Positions 48,470-57,531 are shown, counted from the stretch's first letter. The stretch: DNA of 64,000 bases from an uncultured Opitutales bacterium (GCA_900546565.1 URDC01000001.1:62001-126000); one strand, 5' to 3'. Notes: generated from the letters alone by a model not told the origin. Translations and numbers: made by a program.

Positions 48470-50011
48470 ATGAATCAAAAGATAGCTGTTTTAGATTTCG
48501 GTTCGCAATATACGCAGGTCATAGCGCGCAGAATCCGCGAGTTGAACGTGTATTCGGAGATTATGCCGTTCAACACAAAGGCGTCGGTGCTCAAAAAGCA
48601 GGGCGTTTGCGGCGTAATTCTTTCGGGCGGTCCCGCCAGCGTTTTGGCGAAAGGTTCGCCGCGTCCCGACCCGAAGGTTTTCGAGCTCGGAGTGCCCGTG
48701 CTCGGCATTTGCTACGGATTGCAGCTGATGGGTAAAATGCTCGGCGGCGCGGTGGTTTCGAGCAAGCAGCGCGAATACGGGTTGGGAAAATTGTCGTTTA
48801 CGGAGTCGGATAGCGATTTGCTCAAAGGGATAAAGTCGCCGATTCAGGTTTGGAATTCGCACGGCGACAGAATGGACAAGCTCCCGACGGGGTTCAAGGC
48901 GATTGGCACGACCGAAAATTCTTCGTGCGCGCTTATCGAAAACAAGGCGAAGCGTTTTTACGGAATGCAGTTCCACCCCGAAGTCGCGCACACGCCGCGC
49001 GGCATTGAAATCATCAAGAATTTCCTCTACAACATTTGCGGTTGCACGGGCGACTGGAAAATGTCGGACTATGTCGAAACGTCGATTAAGCGCATTCGCG
49101 AAACTGTCGGCGACAAGAAGGTTATTTTGGGTCTTAGCGGCGGCGTGGACTCGTCGGTGGCGGCGGCTCTTATCCACAAGGCTATCGGCGAGCAGCTCAC
49201 CTGCGTGTTTGTCGACAACGGTTTGTTGCGCAAGGACGAACGCAAGAAGGTTGAAGCACTTTTCAAGAACAATTTCAAAATCAAGATGAAGACCGTTCGA
49301 GCCGAAAAGCTTTTCCTCGGGCGTCTCAAAGGCGTGAAAGACCCCGAGCGCAAGCGCAAGATTATCGGAAAGACGTTTATCGAGGTCTTTGACAAGGCGG
49401 TTAAATCAATTGGTCAGGTCGATTTCTTGGCGCAGGGGACACTGTATCCCGACGTTATTGAGAGTGTGCCGATTGCGGGGAATCCCGCCTCGCTCATCAA
49501 GAGCCACCACAATGTCGGCGGGTTGCCGAAGAAAATGAAGCTCAAATTGCTCGAACCCCTCCGTGAGCTCTTCAAGGACGAAGTTCGCGCGCTCGGCAAA
49601 GAGCTTGGGCTTTCGAAGGAGGTTTTGTGGCGTCATCCGTTCCCTGGGCCGGGTCTTGGTGTTCGTGTTGTCGGCGAGGTCAAAAAGTCTTACTGCGACG
49701 TTCTGCGCGAAGCCGATGCCATTCTTATGGAGGAAATGTATGCAAGCGGTCTTTATTATGGTTTATGGCAGGCGTTTGCGGTATTTGTTCCCGTCAAGAC
49801 TGTCGGTGTAATGGGTGATGAGCGCACGTATGACAATGTTATTGCCTTGCGCATTGTCGAAAGTCAGGACGCTATGACTGCCGACTGGGCGCACGTTCCC
49901 CACGACATTTTAGGCAAGATTTCCAATCGAATTATCAATGAGGTCAAAGGTGTCAATCGTGTGGTTCTCGACATTTCTTCGAAGCCTCCTGCGACAATCG
50001 AATGGGAATAA
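48470..50011 (+). CDS. guaA: GMP synthase (glutamine-hydrolysing)
   Basis: 513 residues, both domains. The glutaminase domain has Cys81 in GICYGLQLM and the FHPEVAHT His/Glu pair; the synthetase domain has the PP-loop [14 protein letters not shown] and the dimerisation domain ending in [13 protein letters not shown]. It converts XMP to GMP in purine biosynthesis. A palindromic repeat starts 10 bp after the stop and may act as its terminator. Confidence 0.97.
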   Translation: MNQKIAVLDFGSQYTQVIARRIRELNVYSEIMPFNTKASVLKKQGVCGVILSGGPASVLAKGSPRPDPKVFELGVPVLGICYGLQLMGKMLGGAVVSSKQREYGLGKLSFTESDSDLLKGIKSPIQVWNSHGDRMDKLPTGFKAIGTTENSSCALIENKAKRFYGMQFHPEVAHTPRGIEIIKNFLYNICGCTGDWKMSDYVETSIKRIRETVGDKKVILGLSGGVDSSVAAALIHKAIGEQLTCVFVDNGLLRKDERKKVEALFKNNFKIKMKTVRAEKLFLGRLKGVKDPERKRKIIGKTFIEVFDKAVKSIGQVDFLAQGTLYPDVIESVPIAGNPASLIKSHHNVGGLPKKMKLKLLEPLRELFKDEVRALGKELGLSKEVLWRHPFPGPGLGVRVVGEVKKSYCDVLREADAILMEEMYASGLYYGLWQAFAVFVPVKTVGVMGDERTYDNVIALRIVESQDAMTADWAHVPHDILGKISNRIINEVKGVNRVVLDISSKPPATIEWE

Positions 50012-50020
50012 TTTTATAGT

Positions 50021-50065
50021 TTCGAAAGGGGCGGCGGTTGCCAACGGCAATCCCGCCTTTGACTA
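50021..50065 (+). repeat. Palindromic repeat module C, copy 1 (after guaA)
   Basis: 45 bp with TTCGAAAGG..GGTTGCC-AAC-GGCAA..CCCGCCTTTG. The arms AAAGG/CCTTT and GGCGG/CCGCC give a terminator-like hairpin followed by a T-containing run. It is repeated at 50297-50341 with several changes, and loosely at 59.58 kb. Confidence 0.7.
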
Positions 50066-50074
50066 TTTATTAAA

Positions 50075-50124
50075 GTAAAGCAGTTATTGCGAAGCAATCT
50101 GCGCCACTTCACAACATTTAAAAT
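50075..50124 (+). repeat. Repeat module D, copy 1
   Basis: 50 bp unit containing the perfect mini-palindrome ATTGC-GAA-GCAAT. It is identical to 50245-50294 at every base I compared, and a diverged inverted copy lies at about 55919-55968. Confidence 0.85.
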
Positions 50125-50159
50125 ACCCTCGACGGAGAGCGGGGTGCTTTGCCCCCGAG

Positions 50160-50205
50160 GTTGAATTGGCGAAGCCAAGAGCTGAGCGACGATAAGAGCG
50201 AGTTA
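50160..50205 (+). repeat. Repeat module B, copy 1
   Basis: 46 bp unit with TTGGC-GAA-GCCAA and GAGCTGAGCGACGATAAGAG. It recurs at 59451-59496 with 2 mismatches. It lies between the two D copies. An in-frame stretch across this block is not a credible gene. Confidence 0.8.
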
Positions 50206-50244
50206 ACTCCTACCCGCGAAGTATTTCCGTCCTTCCCCCGTTTG

Positions 50245-50294
50245 GTAAAGCAGTTATTGCGAAGCAATCTGCGCCACTTCACAACATTTAAAAT
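50245..50294 (+). repeat. Repeat module D, copy 2
   Basis: Direct, apparently perfect copy of 50075-50124, 170 bp downstream. Confidence 0.85.
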
Positions 50295-50296
50295 TT

Positions 50297-50341
50297 TTCG
50301 AAAGAGGCGGCGATTGCCAAAGGCAATCCCTCCTTTGTTTA
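50297..50341 (+). repeat. Palindromic repeat module C, copy 2
   Basis: Second copy of the 50021-50065 unit in the same orientation. The arms differ in places but still pair (loop AAC becomes AAA; GAGG/CCTCC replaces GGGG/CCGCC), which suggests structural conservation. Confidence 0.7.
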
Positions 50342-50376
50342 TTTATTGAAGTCGTATCTATAAATAAATCCACTCA

Positions 50377-50410
50377 AAACTCCTCACGGTTTTCACGCGA
50401 GGAGTTTTTT
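50377..50410. terminator. Hairpin over the end of the DUF167 gene
   Basis: Perfect 10 bp arms AAAACTCCTC (50376-50385) / GAGGAGTTTT (50399-50408), with a T run on the + strand. The right arm lies inside the last codons of the minus-strand DUF167 gene. It can stop transcripts from either side. Confidence 0.65.
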
Positions 50411-50647
50411 AAGAACGTTTTCGGCGTCGATTTCGACAAGTTTATCGCGGGCGGTTTCGCCTGTGCGGATTATTATGGCATTTTTTTGCACGCCCAATGT
50501 TTTTGACAGAAATTTTATGAGTTCCGCGTTTGCTTTGCCGTCGACTGCCTGTGCTGCGATTTTGATTTTTACGGCGTCGCCATACATTCCGACGCACTGG
50601 CTTTTGGGCGCGTTCGGAACGACTCGAATTTTGATTATTTCCGACAT
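50393..50647 (-). CDS. DUF167 (YggU-like) protein
   Basis: 84 residues; IKIRVVPNAPKSQCVGMYGD, AVDGKANAELIKFLSKTLGV and IIRTGETARDKLVEI are the DUF167 blocks. The family is widespread and small; its function is not settled. It lies 44 bp downstream of pheA on the same strand and may be co-transcribed with it. Confidence 0.85.
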   Translation of the reverse strand: MSEIIKIRVVPNAPKSQCVGMYGDAVKIKIAAQAVDGKANAELIKFLSKTLGVQKNAIIIRTGETARDKLVEIDAENVLKKLLA

Positions 50648-50691
50648 TTTATATCAGGCGCTGTGGCGCGTTTTTGCGGTGTCGCGGCAGC

Positions 50692-51747
50692 TTACATCGG
50701 GTAGCTGCCGAGCCACTTAACCATAGGCAGGGAATATTTGAGGTATGATGCGACATCGCGCACCTTTTCGTCTTCCCAATGGCCCTCGAAGTCGATGAAA
50801 AAGAAGTAGTCCCACGCCTTTTTATGGGTCGGGCGCGATTCGATTCTCAGAAGGTTGATGTCGGCCTTTTCGAACGGCGAGATGACTTCTCCGAGCGCGC
50901 CAGGGCGGTCGTTAATCGAAACGACAATGCTTGTGCGGTAACGCACGCCCCGCGCGGGTTTGTCTGATTTTTTGCCGATTACGAGGAAGCGCGTTTGGTT
51001 GTCCTTTTTGTCCTGAATGGAATGTTCGAGAATCGGAACGTCGTAGCAGGGAGACGCGACCTCGCTTGCGATTGCTGCGATTTCGGGGTTTTCCACCGCC
51101 ATACGGACTGCGGTTGTGGTGCTGTCGACCGACTCCAACTGGACATTCGGCAGGTTGCGGTGCAGCCAGCCGCGGCACTGTCCGATTGCCTGGTCTTTGG
51201 AGCAGACTTTGCGGATAGTTTCCAAGCTGCCGCGCGAAAGCAGGCAATGCTCGATGGGCAAATAGATTTGTCCGACAATCATCAGCGAAGTTTCGGCGAG
51301 CATATCAATCGAGTGCAGAACCGCGCCCTCGGTTGAATTTTCAATCGGGATAACGCCGTAATCGGCATCGTTTGCCTGAACGGCTATGAACACGTCGGGG
51401 ATTGACGGCATCGGTGAATACGCGACGCTCGAACCGAAATTTTTTATCGCCGCCTGATTCGTGAAAGTGGCTTTCGGCCCGAGGTAGGCGACGCGCAAAC
51501 GCTTTTCCGCCGAAATCGACGCCGAGATTATTTCGCGGAAGATTGACTTCAACGCTTGTTCGTCGATTTTCCCTGCGTTCTTTTTGATCAGGTTTTCGAA
51601 GACGGTTTTTTCGCGGCTGGGCACGTAGATATCGTCGCCCGCGGCGGATTTTATCTTGCCGATTTCTCTGGCGCACGAAATGCGTTTTACCAGAAGTTCC
51701 AAAATTTGCGTGTCGATAGAATCGATTTCTTTTCTGAATGAATCCAC
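50692..51747 (-). CDS. pheA: Bifunctional chorismate mutase / prephenate dehydratase
   Basis: 351 residues from a GTG at 51747, chosen because the chorismate mutase helix begins there (DSFRKEIDSIDTQILELL) and it lies 16 nt after the scpB stop; an in-frame extension further upstream would overlap scpB. Order: AroQ mutase (1-90), prephenate dehydratase with VAYLGPKATFTNQAA, PIENSTEGAV and a TRF motif (TRFLVIGKK), then a C-terminal ACT domain (VVSINDRPGALGEVI, NLLRIESRPTHKKAWDY) that senses phenylalanine. It makes phenylpyruvate from chorismate. Confidence 0.93.
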   Translation of the reverse strand: MDSFRKEIDSIDTQILELLVKRISCAREIGKIKSAAGDDIYVPSREKTVFENLIKKNAGKIDEQALKSIFREIISASISAEKRLRVAYLGPKATFTNQAAIKNFGSSVAYSPMPSIPDVFIAVQANDADYGVIPIENSTEGAVLHSIDMLAETSLMIVGQIYLPIEHCLLSRGSLETIRKVCSKDQAIGQCRGWLHRNLPNVQLESVDSTTTAVRMAVENPEIAAIASEVASPCYDVPILEHSIQDKKDNQTRFLVIGKKSDKPARGVRYRTSIVVSINDRPGALGEVISPFEKADINLLRIESRPTHKKAWDYFFFIDFEGHWEDEKVRDVASYLKYSLPMVKWLGSYPM

Positions 51748-51763
51748 GGTTTGCCTTTTGTTT

Positions 51764-52624
51764 TTAGGGTTGGTCTGGTTGTGCTGTGGGGGTGTTGTTC
51801 GCGCTTGTGTTCGAGCTGTCCCGCGCGGGCTCGGCGGCGACATTAGTGCCGTCAGTGCCGTTTGTGTCAGTTGTATCAGTTGTGTCTGCGGAAGTCTGTT
51901 CGTCTTCGTCCTCCGAGGGCAACCCAACGTCTTCGTCTTTGGGGGCGGGCGCGCTTGCGCGTTTAATCCACTCCGAGATTTGGTTGGGGCTTAGAACGTC
52001 CGACGACGGCAATTCTTCGAGGCTGTTGACTCCCACGAAGTCCAAAAAAATCTGCGTTGTCGAATACTGTATCGGACGCCCCGGCAAGTCGGCGCGGCCG
52101 CTTATGAAAATCAGGTCTTTTTCGGACAGGCGCGAAATTGCGCTGTCTGCGCTCACTCCGCGGATTGCCTCGATTTCGGCGCGGGTGACGGGCTGTCGGT
52201 AGGCGACAATCGCAAGCGTTTCGAGCGCGGCGCGCGAAAGCCGCTGCGGACGCGGGTCGTTGCGCAAAAGGCGCACCCAGTTGGAGTATTCCTTCGAGAT
52301 TACGAGTTTGAAGCCCGACGCGCTTTGCACGAGGCGGAAAACCTCTCTTGCCTCGTCGAGTTCGGCGGCGATTTCCTCCATAGCCTCGCGGATTTGCGTT
52401 GCCGTCAGCAGTGTGGGGACTTGGGCGATGATGTCTTCGATGATGCCCTGTTCGTCGTCGGCGACAACCTCCGAGATTTCGTTTTCGTCGCGCGGTTGCG
52501 ACTTGTCGGCGTTGTCGTTTTCGGCGTGGTAGCGGGCTATTACGGACTGGATATCCTTAATTGTAAGCGGCTCGTTCGTCGAAAACATCAGCGACTTTAA
52601 AATCTTTTTCAGGTTGAAGCTCAT
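51764..52624 (-). CDS. scpB: Segregation and condensation protein B
   Basis: 286 residues from the ATG at 52624. The two winged-helix domains of ScpB are recognisable ([41 protein letters not shown]; the [14 protein letters not shown] wing). With ScpA and SMC it condenses the chromosome. scpA is not next to it. An acidic insert (about residues 35-55) and a C-terminal low-complexity Asp/Thr/Asn tail ([15 protein letters not shown]) are extra to the family. First gene of scpB-pheA-DUF167 on the minus strand; divergent from ilvD, 118 bp. Confidence 0.92.
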   Translation of the reverse strand: MSFNLKKILKSLMFSTNEPLTIKDIQSVIARYHAENDNADKSQPRDENEISEVVADDEQGIIEDIIAQVPTLLTATQIREAMEEIAAELDEAREVFRLVQSASGFKLVISKEYSNWVRLLRNDPRPQRLSRAALETLAIVAYRQPVTRAEIEAIRGVSADSAISRLSEKDLIFISGRADLPGRPIQYSTTQIFLDFVGVNSLEELPSSDVLSPNQISEWIKRASAPAPKDEDVGLPSEDEDEQTSADTTDTTDTNGTDGTNVAAEPARDSSNTSANNTPTAQPDQP

Positions 52625-52742
52625 AATAAAAATTTTGCTCCATAATGAACCAATCGCGCAAAACACTCAACACAATTTTATTAAAGCTGTTGACGTTTCG
52701 GCGTGGCCGTGTTTGAATGCTCGGGTTAATTCAAAAAATTTT

Positions 52743-54578
52743 ATGCCCGAATATCGTTCAAAAAAAAGTTTTACAGGTAGAAATATGGCCGGCGCGCGCG
52801 CTTTGTGGCGCGCAACGGGAGTGAAGGAGGAGGACTTCGGAAAGCCCGTAATCGCGGTCGTGAACTCGTTTACGCAGTTTGTCCCCGGACACGTGCACCT
52901 CGACAAAGTCGGCGCGTATGTGCGCGAGCAGGTCGAAAAGGCCGGCGCGATTGCCCGCGAATTCAATACTATTGCAATCGACGACGGCATTGCAATGGGG
53001 CACGAAGGCATGCTCTACTCGCTGCCCTCGCGCGAGCTGATTGCCGACAGTGTCGAATATATGTGCAACGCCCACTGCGCCGACGCCATGATTTGCATTT
53101 CAAACTGCGACAAAATCACCCCCGGAATGATGATGGCTGCTATGCGCATGAACATTCCCGCAATTTTCGTTTCGGGCGGGCCTATGGAAGCGGGCGTGGG
53201 CAAGCTCAGCACGGGCGAGCGCAAGCTCGACCTAATCGACGCAATGATTGCGGGCGCGAACCCCAATGTTTCGGACGCCGACAGCGAGATTATGGAGCGC
53301 AACGCGTGCCCGACTTGCGGTTCGTGCTCGGGTATGTTCACGGCTAATTCGATGAACTGTTTGGCGGAGGCAATCGGTTTGGCTCTCCCCGGCAACGGGA
53401 CGATTGTCGCGACCCACGCGGCGCGTAAAAACCTCTTCGCGCAGGCGTCGAAGCGCATTGTCGAAATGGCGAAAGCCTACTACGAAAACGGCGACGAAAG
53501 CGTTCTGCCGCGCTCGATTGCCACGCGCGAAAGTTTCCTCAACGCCATGCGTTTGGACATCGCAATGGGCGGCAGCACGAACACCGTCTTGCACCTGCTC
53601 GCGATTGCCCGCGAAGGCGAAGTCGACTTCTCGATGAAGGACATCGACGCGCTCTCGCGCAAGACGCCCTGCATTTGCAAAGTCGCCCCCAGCACGCAGA
53701 AAGTCCACGTTCAGGACGTCCACCGCGCGGGCGGCATTTTCGCGATTTTGGGCGAATTGGCGCGCGCCGACCTGCTCGACCTCGGCGCGAAAACCGTCCA
53801 CGAAAAGACGATTGCCGACGCCATCAAAAAATACGACATTTTATCGCCCGAATGCTCGGAGGAAACAAAGCATATGTTCCGCGCCGCGCCCGCCAACAAA
53901 TATTCGGTTCAGGCGTGGACTCAGGAAACATACTACGACTCCAACGACACCGACCGCGCGGGCGGCGCGATTAGGTCGGTCGGGCACGCGTTCAGCAAAG
54001 ACGGCGGGTTGGCGGTTCTCTTCGGCAACATCGCCCGCGACGGCTCGATTGTAAAGACTGCGGGCGTAGACGAATCGATTTTGAAATTCCGCGGCACGGC
54101 AAAGGTCTACCACTCCGAGCAAGCCGCAAGTTTGGCGATTCGCGGCGGAGAGATTGCCCCTGGCGACGTTGTCGTGATTGTCTACGAAGGCCCGCGCGGC
54201 GGCCCCGGCATGCAGGAAATGCTTTATCCGACAAGCCACCTGAAAAGTATGGGCTTGGGCAAGGTTTGCGCCCTGCTTACCGACGGGCGTTTTTCGGGCG
54301 GCACAAGCGGGCTTTCAATCGGGCACGCTTCGCCGGAGGCCGCTGACGGCGGCGACATTGCGCTTGTCGAGAACGGCGATATGATTGACATCGACATTCC
54401 CGCGCGCAAAATTTCGCTCGAAATTTCCGACGCCGAAATGCAGGCGCGGCGCGAAAAAATGCTCGCCAAGGGCAGGGACGCCTACAAGCCCGTGCGCGAC
54501 CGCAAGGTTTCGAAGGCGTTGCAATTCTACGCGCAATCGGTCTCCTCGGCGGCGGACGGCGCGGTTCGAAAAATGTAG
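52743..54578 (+). CDS. ilvD: Dihydroxy-acid dehydratase
   Basis: 611 residues from the ATG at 52743, matching the E. coli-type start ([20 protein letters not shown]); an in-frame extension upstream is not conserved. Cluster cysteines in [12 protein letters not shown] and [20 protein letters not shown]; the substrate block [14 protein letters not shown] is [14 protein letters not shown]. It catalyses the third common step of isoleucine and valine synthesis. It stands alone, away from other ilv genes. Confidence 0.95.
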   Translation: MPEYRSKKSFTGRNMAGARALWRATGVKEEDFGKPVIAVVNSFTQFVPGHVHLDKVGAYVREQVEKAGAIAREFNTIAIDDGIAMGHEGMLYSLPSRELIADSVEYMCNAHCADAMICISNCDKITPGMMMAAMRMNIPAIFVSGGPMEAGVGKLSTGERKLDLIDAMIAGANPNVSDADSEIMERNACPTCGSCSGMFTANSMNCLAEAIGLALPGNGTIVATHAARKNLFAQASKRIVEMAKAYYENGDESVLPRSIATRESFLNAMRLDIAMGGSTNTVLHLLAIAREGEVDFSMKDIDALSRKTPCICKVAPSTQKVHVQDVHRAGGIFAILGELARADLLDLGAKTVHEKTIADAIKKYDILSPECSEETKHMFRAAPANKYSVQAWTQETYYDSNDTDRAGGAIRSVGHAFSKDGGLAVLFGNIARDGSIVKTAGVDESILKFRGTAKVYHSEQAASLAIRGGEIAPGDVVVIVYEGPRGGPGMQEMLYPTSHLKSMGLGKVCALLTDGRFSGGTSGLSIGHASPEAADGGDIALVENGDMIDIDIPARKISLEISDAEMQARREKMLAKGRDAYKPVRDRKVSKALQFYAQSVSSAADGAVRKM

Positions 54579-54665
54579 CGTTTTTGCAACGGACGATTGC
54601 CCCGCGCGGGGCGTCGTCCTTTTTTATTTCCGAAAAACCTCCAAATTAGAAACTATCCAAAAATA

Positions 54666-55544
54666 ATGAAAAGTATGACGGGCTTTGGGCGCGAATGCGC
54701 CGACTTCGAAGATTTTTCGGTGTCGGTCGACATCTCGTCGGTCAACAAAAAGGGTCTCGAAATTTCGGTGTCGCTGCCGCGCGAATGGGGCGCGATGGAG
54801 CGTCTTATCGGCGCGGAGCTCAAAAGGCGTTTTTCGCGCGGAAAGTTCAATGTCGCGCTCAATGTCGAGTTTAAGCTTGCCGAAAGCGGCGTGTTTGCCG
54901 ACGCCGATATGCTTGCGGCGTCGCTTGCAAAGCTGCGCGATTTTTGCGGGGCAAACGGCATTGACCCGCGTTTGACTTCCGCCGATGTGCTCGAACTCAA
55001 CCGCCAGCTTTCCGAAAAATCCGTGCGGCGCGTTGTCGATGTCGAAGCCCAATGGGGTAAGCTTTTGCCCGTTTTTGCCGCCGCCTGCGAAAAGCTTGAC
55101 GAAATGCGTGGCGTCGAAGGCGCGGCGTTGAAGCTCGACCTCGCCGAGCGCGTCGGCAGAATAAAAGCCCTCGTCGCGCGCGCGCGTGTGTTTGCCGCGG
55201 AATCGCCCGCCAAGTATCGCGAATCGCTTATGCAGAAGTTGGCGGCAATCGGGCTTAATCTCGACTTCAATGACGAGCGCGTTTTGAAGGAGGTTTGCAT
55301 TTTTGCCGACAAGTGCGATGTCGCCGAAGAATTGACGCGGCTCGAAAGCCACGTTGCCCAATTTTATTCGATTATTGAGCTTGACGAAGCCGTCGGGCGC
55401 AAGCTCGATTTTCTTTGTCAGGAGATGGGGCGCGAAATCAACACGACGGCGAGCAAAGCCAACAATCTCGACCTCACCAAAATCGCGATAGACTTGAAGA
55501 ACGAGCTTGAAAGGGTACGCGAGCAAGTCCAAAACCTCGAATAA
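54666..55544 (+). CDS. YicC-family endoribonuclease
   Basis: 292 residues from the ATG at 54666, with KSMTGFGRE at the start and the C-terminal block ELDEAVGRKLDFLCQEMGRE then NTTASKANN, both YicC hallmarks. YicC-type proteins are now regarded as endoribonucleases. It follows ilvD by 87 bp. It ends at a palindromic element that abuts the stop codon. Confidence 0.9.
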   Translation: MKSMTGFGRECADFEDFSVSVDISSVNKKGLEISVSLPREWGAMERLIGAELKRRFSRGKFNVALNVEFKLAESGVFADADMLAASLAKLRDFCGANGIDPRLTSADVLELNRQLSEKSVRRVVDVEAQWGKLLPVFAAACEKLDEMRGVEGAALKLDLAERVGRIKALVARARVFAAESPAKYRESLMQKLAAIGLNLDFNDERVLKEVCIFADKCDVAEELTRLESHVAQFYSIIELDEAVGRKLDFLCQEMGREINTTASKANNLDLTKIAIDLKNELERVREQVQNLE

Positions 55545-55660
55545 AAAAACGGGCGAGGACGTACGCCTCCGAGGCAAATTATTTCATTATTTACCTGAAA
55601 ATGTTTCCCAGTCGGGAAACATTTTTTGTATTTAAATTTGCCCCAGAGGCGCACTCGCAG
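55545..55660 (+). repeat. Palindromic intergenic element, copy A2
   Basis: It begins directly after the YicC stop: AAACGGGCGAGGACGTACGCC. Core hairpin 12 bp AAAATGTTTCCC (55598-55609) / GGGAAACATTTT (55614-55625) with AGTC loop and T run, an intrinsic terminator. Outer arms are GCCTCCGAGGCAAAT with ATTTGCCCCAGAGGCGC. Same layout as A1 and A3. Confidence 0.8.
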
Positions 55661-55669
55661 CCAAAAATG

Positions 55670-55918
55670 ACTCGCGTTTGCTACGCAAACCGTTTGACAC
55701 GCTACTGCGTGCCCTTCGGGTGCGTTTTGCAAACGCATCTATACGCGCCTTCGGCTTGTATTCGCCCCTACGGGGTCGTTGCTTGGCAACGCTCAAACGC
55801 GCTACGCTTGTTTTCGGTTTCGCTTCGCCTCACATACCTAAGTATGCTTCGGCTCGAATGGACATTCGGAGAGTTTCGGGGTATGCGGTATTGCCGAAGG
55901 CAATCGCATAGGGGTATT
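55670..55918. repeat. Run of tight mini-hairpins
   Basis: About a dozen short palindromes with three- or four-base loops in 250 bp. Examples are GTTTGC-TAC-GCAAAC (55676-55690), CCC-TTC-GGG, GCGTTT-TGC-AAACGC, GCC-TTC-GGC, CCCC-TAC-GGGG, CGTTGC-TTG-GCAACG, GCGCTACGC, ATAC-CTAA-GTAT and ATTGCC-GAA-GGCAAT (55889-55903). No coding pattern and no gene can be supported here. Confidence 0.65.
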
Positions 55919-55968
55919 TTATAAGTTGGGAAGTGGCGCGGATTGCTACGCAATATCGCTTTGCTTTA
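55919..55968 (-). repeat. Repeat module D, diverged inverted copy
   Basis: The reverse strand reads TAAAGCAAAGCGATATTGCG and then TAGCAATCCGCGCCACTTC, matching the 50075/50245 repeat at roughly four of five positions. The mini-palindrome is kept as ATTGC-GTA-GCAAT. Confidence 0.7.
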
Positions 55969-56033
55969 ATAGATAGACTAAGGCACATCGGCAACGTCGA
56001 TTGCCGTCTCTTACAAAAAATAGACAAAAAGTG

Positions 56034-56150
56034 TTGACATAATCTGCGTTTTTTCGGACAGTCGTCGCGCCTTATAAAGAATAAGGCTTTCTCATAATCC
56101 CATAAATATGGGGCGTTTGCACTAACCTGCAAACGCCCTCATTGTTTTTT
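56034..56150 (+). ncRNA. Candidate small RNA with own promoter and terminator
   Basis: TTGACA (56034-56039) is followed by a hairpin GCCTTAT-AAAGA-ATAAGGC (56069-56087), a smaller CCCATA-AA-TATGGG, and a strong intrinsic terminator, GGGCGTTTGC (56111-56120) / GCAAACGCCC (56129-56138) plus TCATTGTTTTTT. No open reading frame fits. The predicted transcript is about 85 nt. The -10 region is poor, so the promoter is the weakest part of the case. Confidence 0.45.
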
Positions 56151-56157
56151 GTGTTTC

Positions 56158-56219
56158 GGACGCGGCGATATGCGGCTAAATATGCGTCCAAAAAAGTGTT
56201 GAAGCCTCGGGCTTTTTTT
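56158..56219 (+). promoter_or_regulatory. Attenuator-like hairpins before the lipoprotein gene
   Basis: GGACGC (56158-56163) / GCGTCC (56184-56189) hairpin, then a terminator-type hairpin AAGCC-TCG-GGCTT (56202-56214) with a seven-T run ending at 56219. The lipoprotein ATG is at 56234, so no promoter fits between. A possible antiterminator pairs GGCT (56174-56177) with AGCC (56203-56206). This is riboswitch or attenuator geometry; no known ligand motif is recognised. Confidence 0.5.
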
Positions 56220-56233
56220 GCTCATATAGCGCA

Positions 56234-57487
56234 ATGGAAAAATTTAGAAATCTGTGGCTGCTGCCGGCAGTCGCTCTGCTGGGTGCGGGTTGTGGTGTAG
56301 TCAAGGAAAACGCGTTTTCTACCGACGAGTCCAAACTCTGGACAATCGGTCAGGAACTCTCATTCTTTTCGAAATATTCGGTCGATGCGCAAGTGCTCAA
56401 AAACGACGAATCGGTTTTGATTTTCTCGCCCACCTACCACGGGCGCATTTTCACTTCCGCATTCGGCGACGAATCCTCGCCCAGCCTCGGCTGGTTTAAC
56501 CGCGAACTTGTCGCGCTTAAAAACCGCAACCTGCGCACAGCCTTTATCGGCGGCGAAGACGCGCTCTTCGTCGGGCCCGAGGGCGGCGACGCCTCCGTAT
56601 ACTTCGACCGCGGCGCGCTCTGGACGGAGGAAAACCGCAAACTTCCCGAAATCGTCTCCACCAACGCTTGGAAAATGGTTTCGCGCTCCGACACCCGCGC
56701 GCGCTTCGAAGCTCGCGGCGAGCTCACCAACGCCCTCGGCACGAAATTCCCGATTTCCGTCGAACGCGAAATCTCGCTGCTCTCGCGCGACGACGTCTCG
56801 AAAATTCTCGGCGTCGAAATCCCGCAGGGCTTAAAACTCGTCGCATTCCAGTCGATGAATAAGCTCACCAACACCTCCGACAAAAAGTGGACCGAAAAAA
56901 CCGGAATGCTTAATATGAGCGTCAAAAGCTGCTTCAACGCCAACAAGACCGTCTACGCCTTCGTGCCCTACCGCGCGGGCGACGCCTCCGAATACGGCGA
57001 TGTCGTGCGCGACAACGTTTTCGATTCCGCCACTTCCGCCTCCCCTCTCGGCGACCGCATTTCGATTTTCGACGACTATATCCGCTTCAAATGCGACGGC
57101 CGCCACATTTCGGGCATCGGTGTAAACTCGCGCCGCAGCGAGGGCATAGCCTTTTCCTACGACGACAAAAACGCAATACTGACAATCGTCCTCTATATAA
57201 AACCGTCGGGACGCCGCGCCTATTACCCCGCCTCTTGGCGCAACGCCCAAACGGGCTTCGACGGCGAGGCAATCTCCGTCTACAACAACGGGCCAGCTTC
57301 GCGCAACATATACTTCTCCAACCTCTTCTACGAAATCGCAACATACTCGCCCGCGCTCGACTTGGACGCAGGCCGCAGCCAGTTCCACTTGCAGCGCACC
57401 TTCCACTTTCACGGTTCGGAATACGACTTGGACTTGCTCGCCTATAAACTAACGGGCGTCTCCTTAAAACAAATGCGCGTAAAATAA
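56234..57487 (+). CDS. Lipoprotein, DUF6786-like
   Basis: 417 residues. Lipobox LGAGC with Cys20 after a clean signal peptide, so membrane-anchored. The body is beta-rich; the PTYHGRIFTSAFGDESSPSL and GWFNRELVALKN segments and the C-terminal HLQRTFHFHGSEYDLD recall the DUF6786 lipoproteins of Bacteroidetes, Planctomycetes and Verrucomicrobia, which have a galactose-mutarotase-like fold (recalled family, moderate certainty). It is followed by an M42 peptidase and hemD on the same strand. No catalytic residues can be assigned. Expression is probably controlled through the upstream terminator-like hairpin. Confidence 0.7.
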   Translation: MEKFRNLWLLPAVALLGAGCGVVKENAFSTDESKLWTIGQELSFFSKYSVDAQVLKNDESVLIFSPTYHGRIFTSAFGDESSPSLGWFNRELVALKNRNLRTAFIGGEDALFVGPEGGDASVYFDRGALWTEENRKLPEIVSTNAWKMVSRSDTRARFEARGELTNALGTKFPISVEREISLLSRDDVSKILGVEIPQGLKLVAFQSMNKLTNTSDKKWTEKTGMLNMSVKSCFNANKTVYAFVPYRAGDASEYGDVVRDNVFDSATSASPLGDRISIFDDYIRFKCDGRHISGIGVNSRRSEGIAFSYDDKNAILTIVLYIKPSGRRAYYPASWRNAQTGFDGEAISVYNNGPASRNIYFSNLFYEIATYSPALDLDAGRSQFHLQRTFHFHGSEYDLDLLAYKLTGVSLKQMRVK

Positions 57488-57531
57488 ATTCCGCCGATTT
57501 CCAATAACACAGCTCTTCTTTCATAAAAAAT

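Noticed and set aside
50075..50294. Possible CRISPR remnant from two identical 50 bp repeats
   Set aside because: Only two copies, 120 bp apart, with another repeat module between; repeats are longer than CRISPR repeats and recur at other loci.
50149..50349. 66-codon open frame after guaA
   Set aside because: Runs through repeat modules B, D and C; no coding signature.
51748..51927. Longer N-terminus for pheA
   Set aside because: Would overlap scpB by over 160 bp and consists of Pro/Thr/Gln shadow sequence; the GTG at 51747 begins the conserved domain.
55601..55924. 107-codon open frame in the 55.6-55.9 kb gap
   Set aside because: Made of mini-hairpins; translation is repetitive and unlike any protein.
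56069..56138. tRNA-like fold in the candidate small RNA
   Set aside because: No D or T arm consensus and no acceptor stem; the hairpins are serial and not a cloverleaf.
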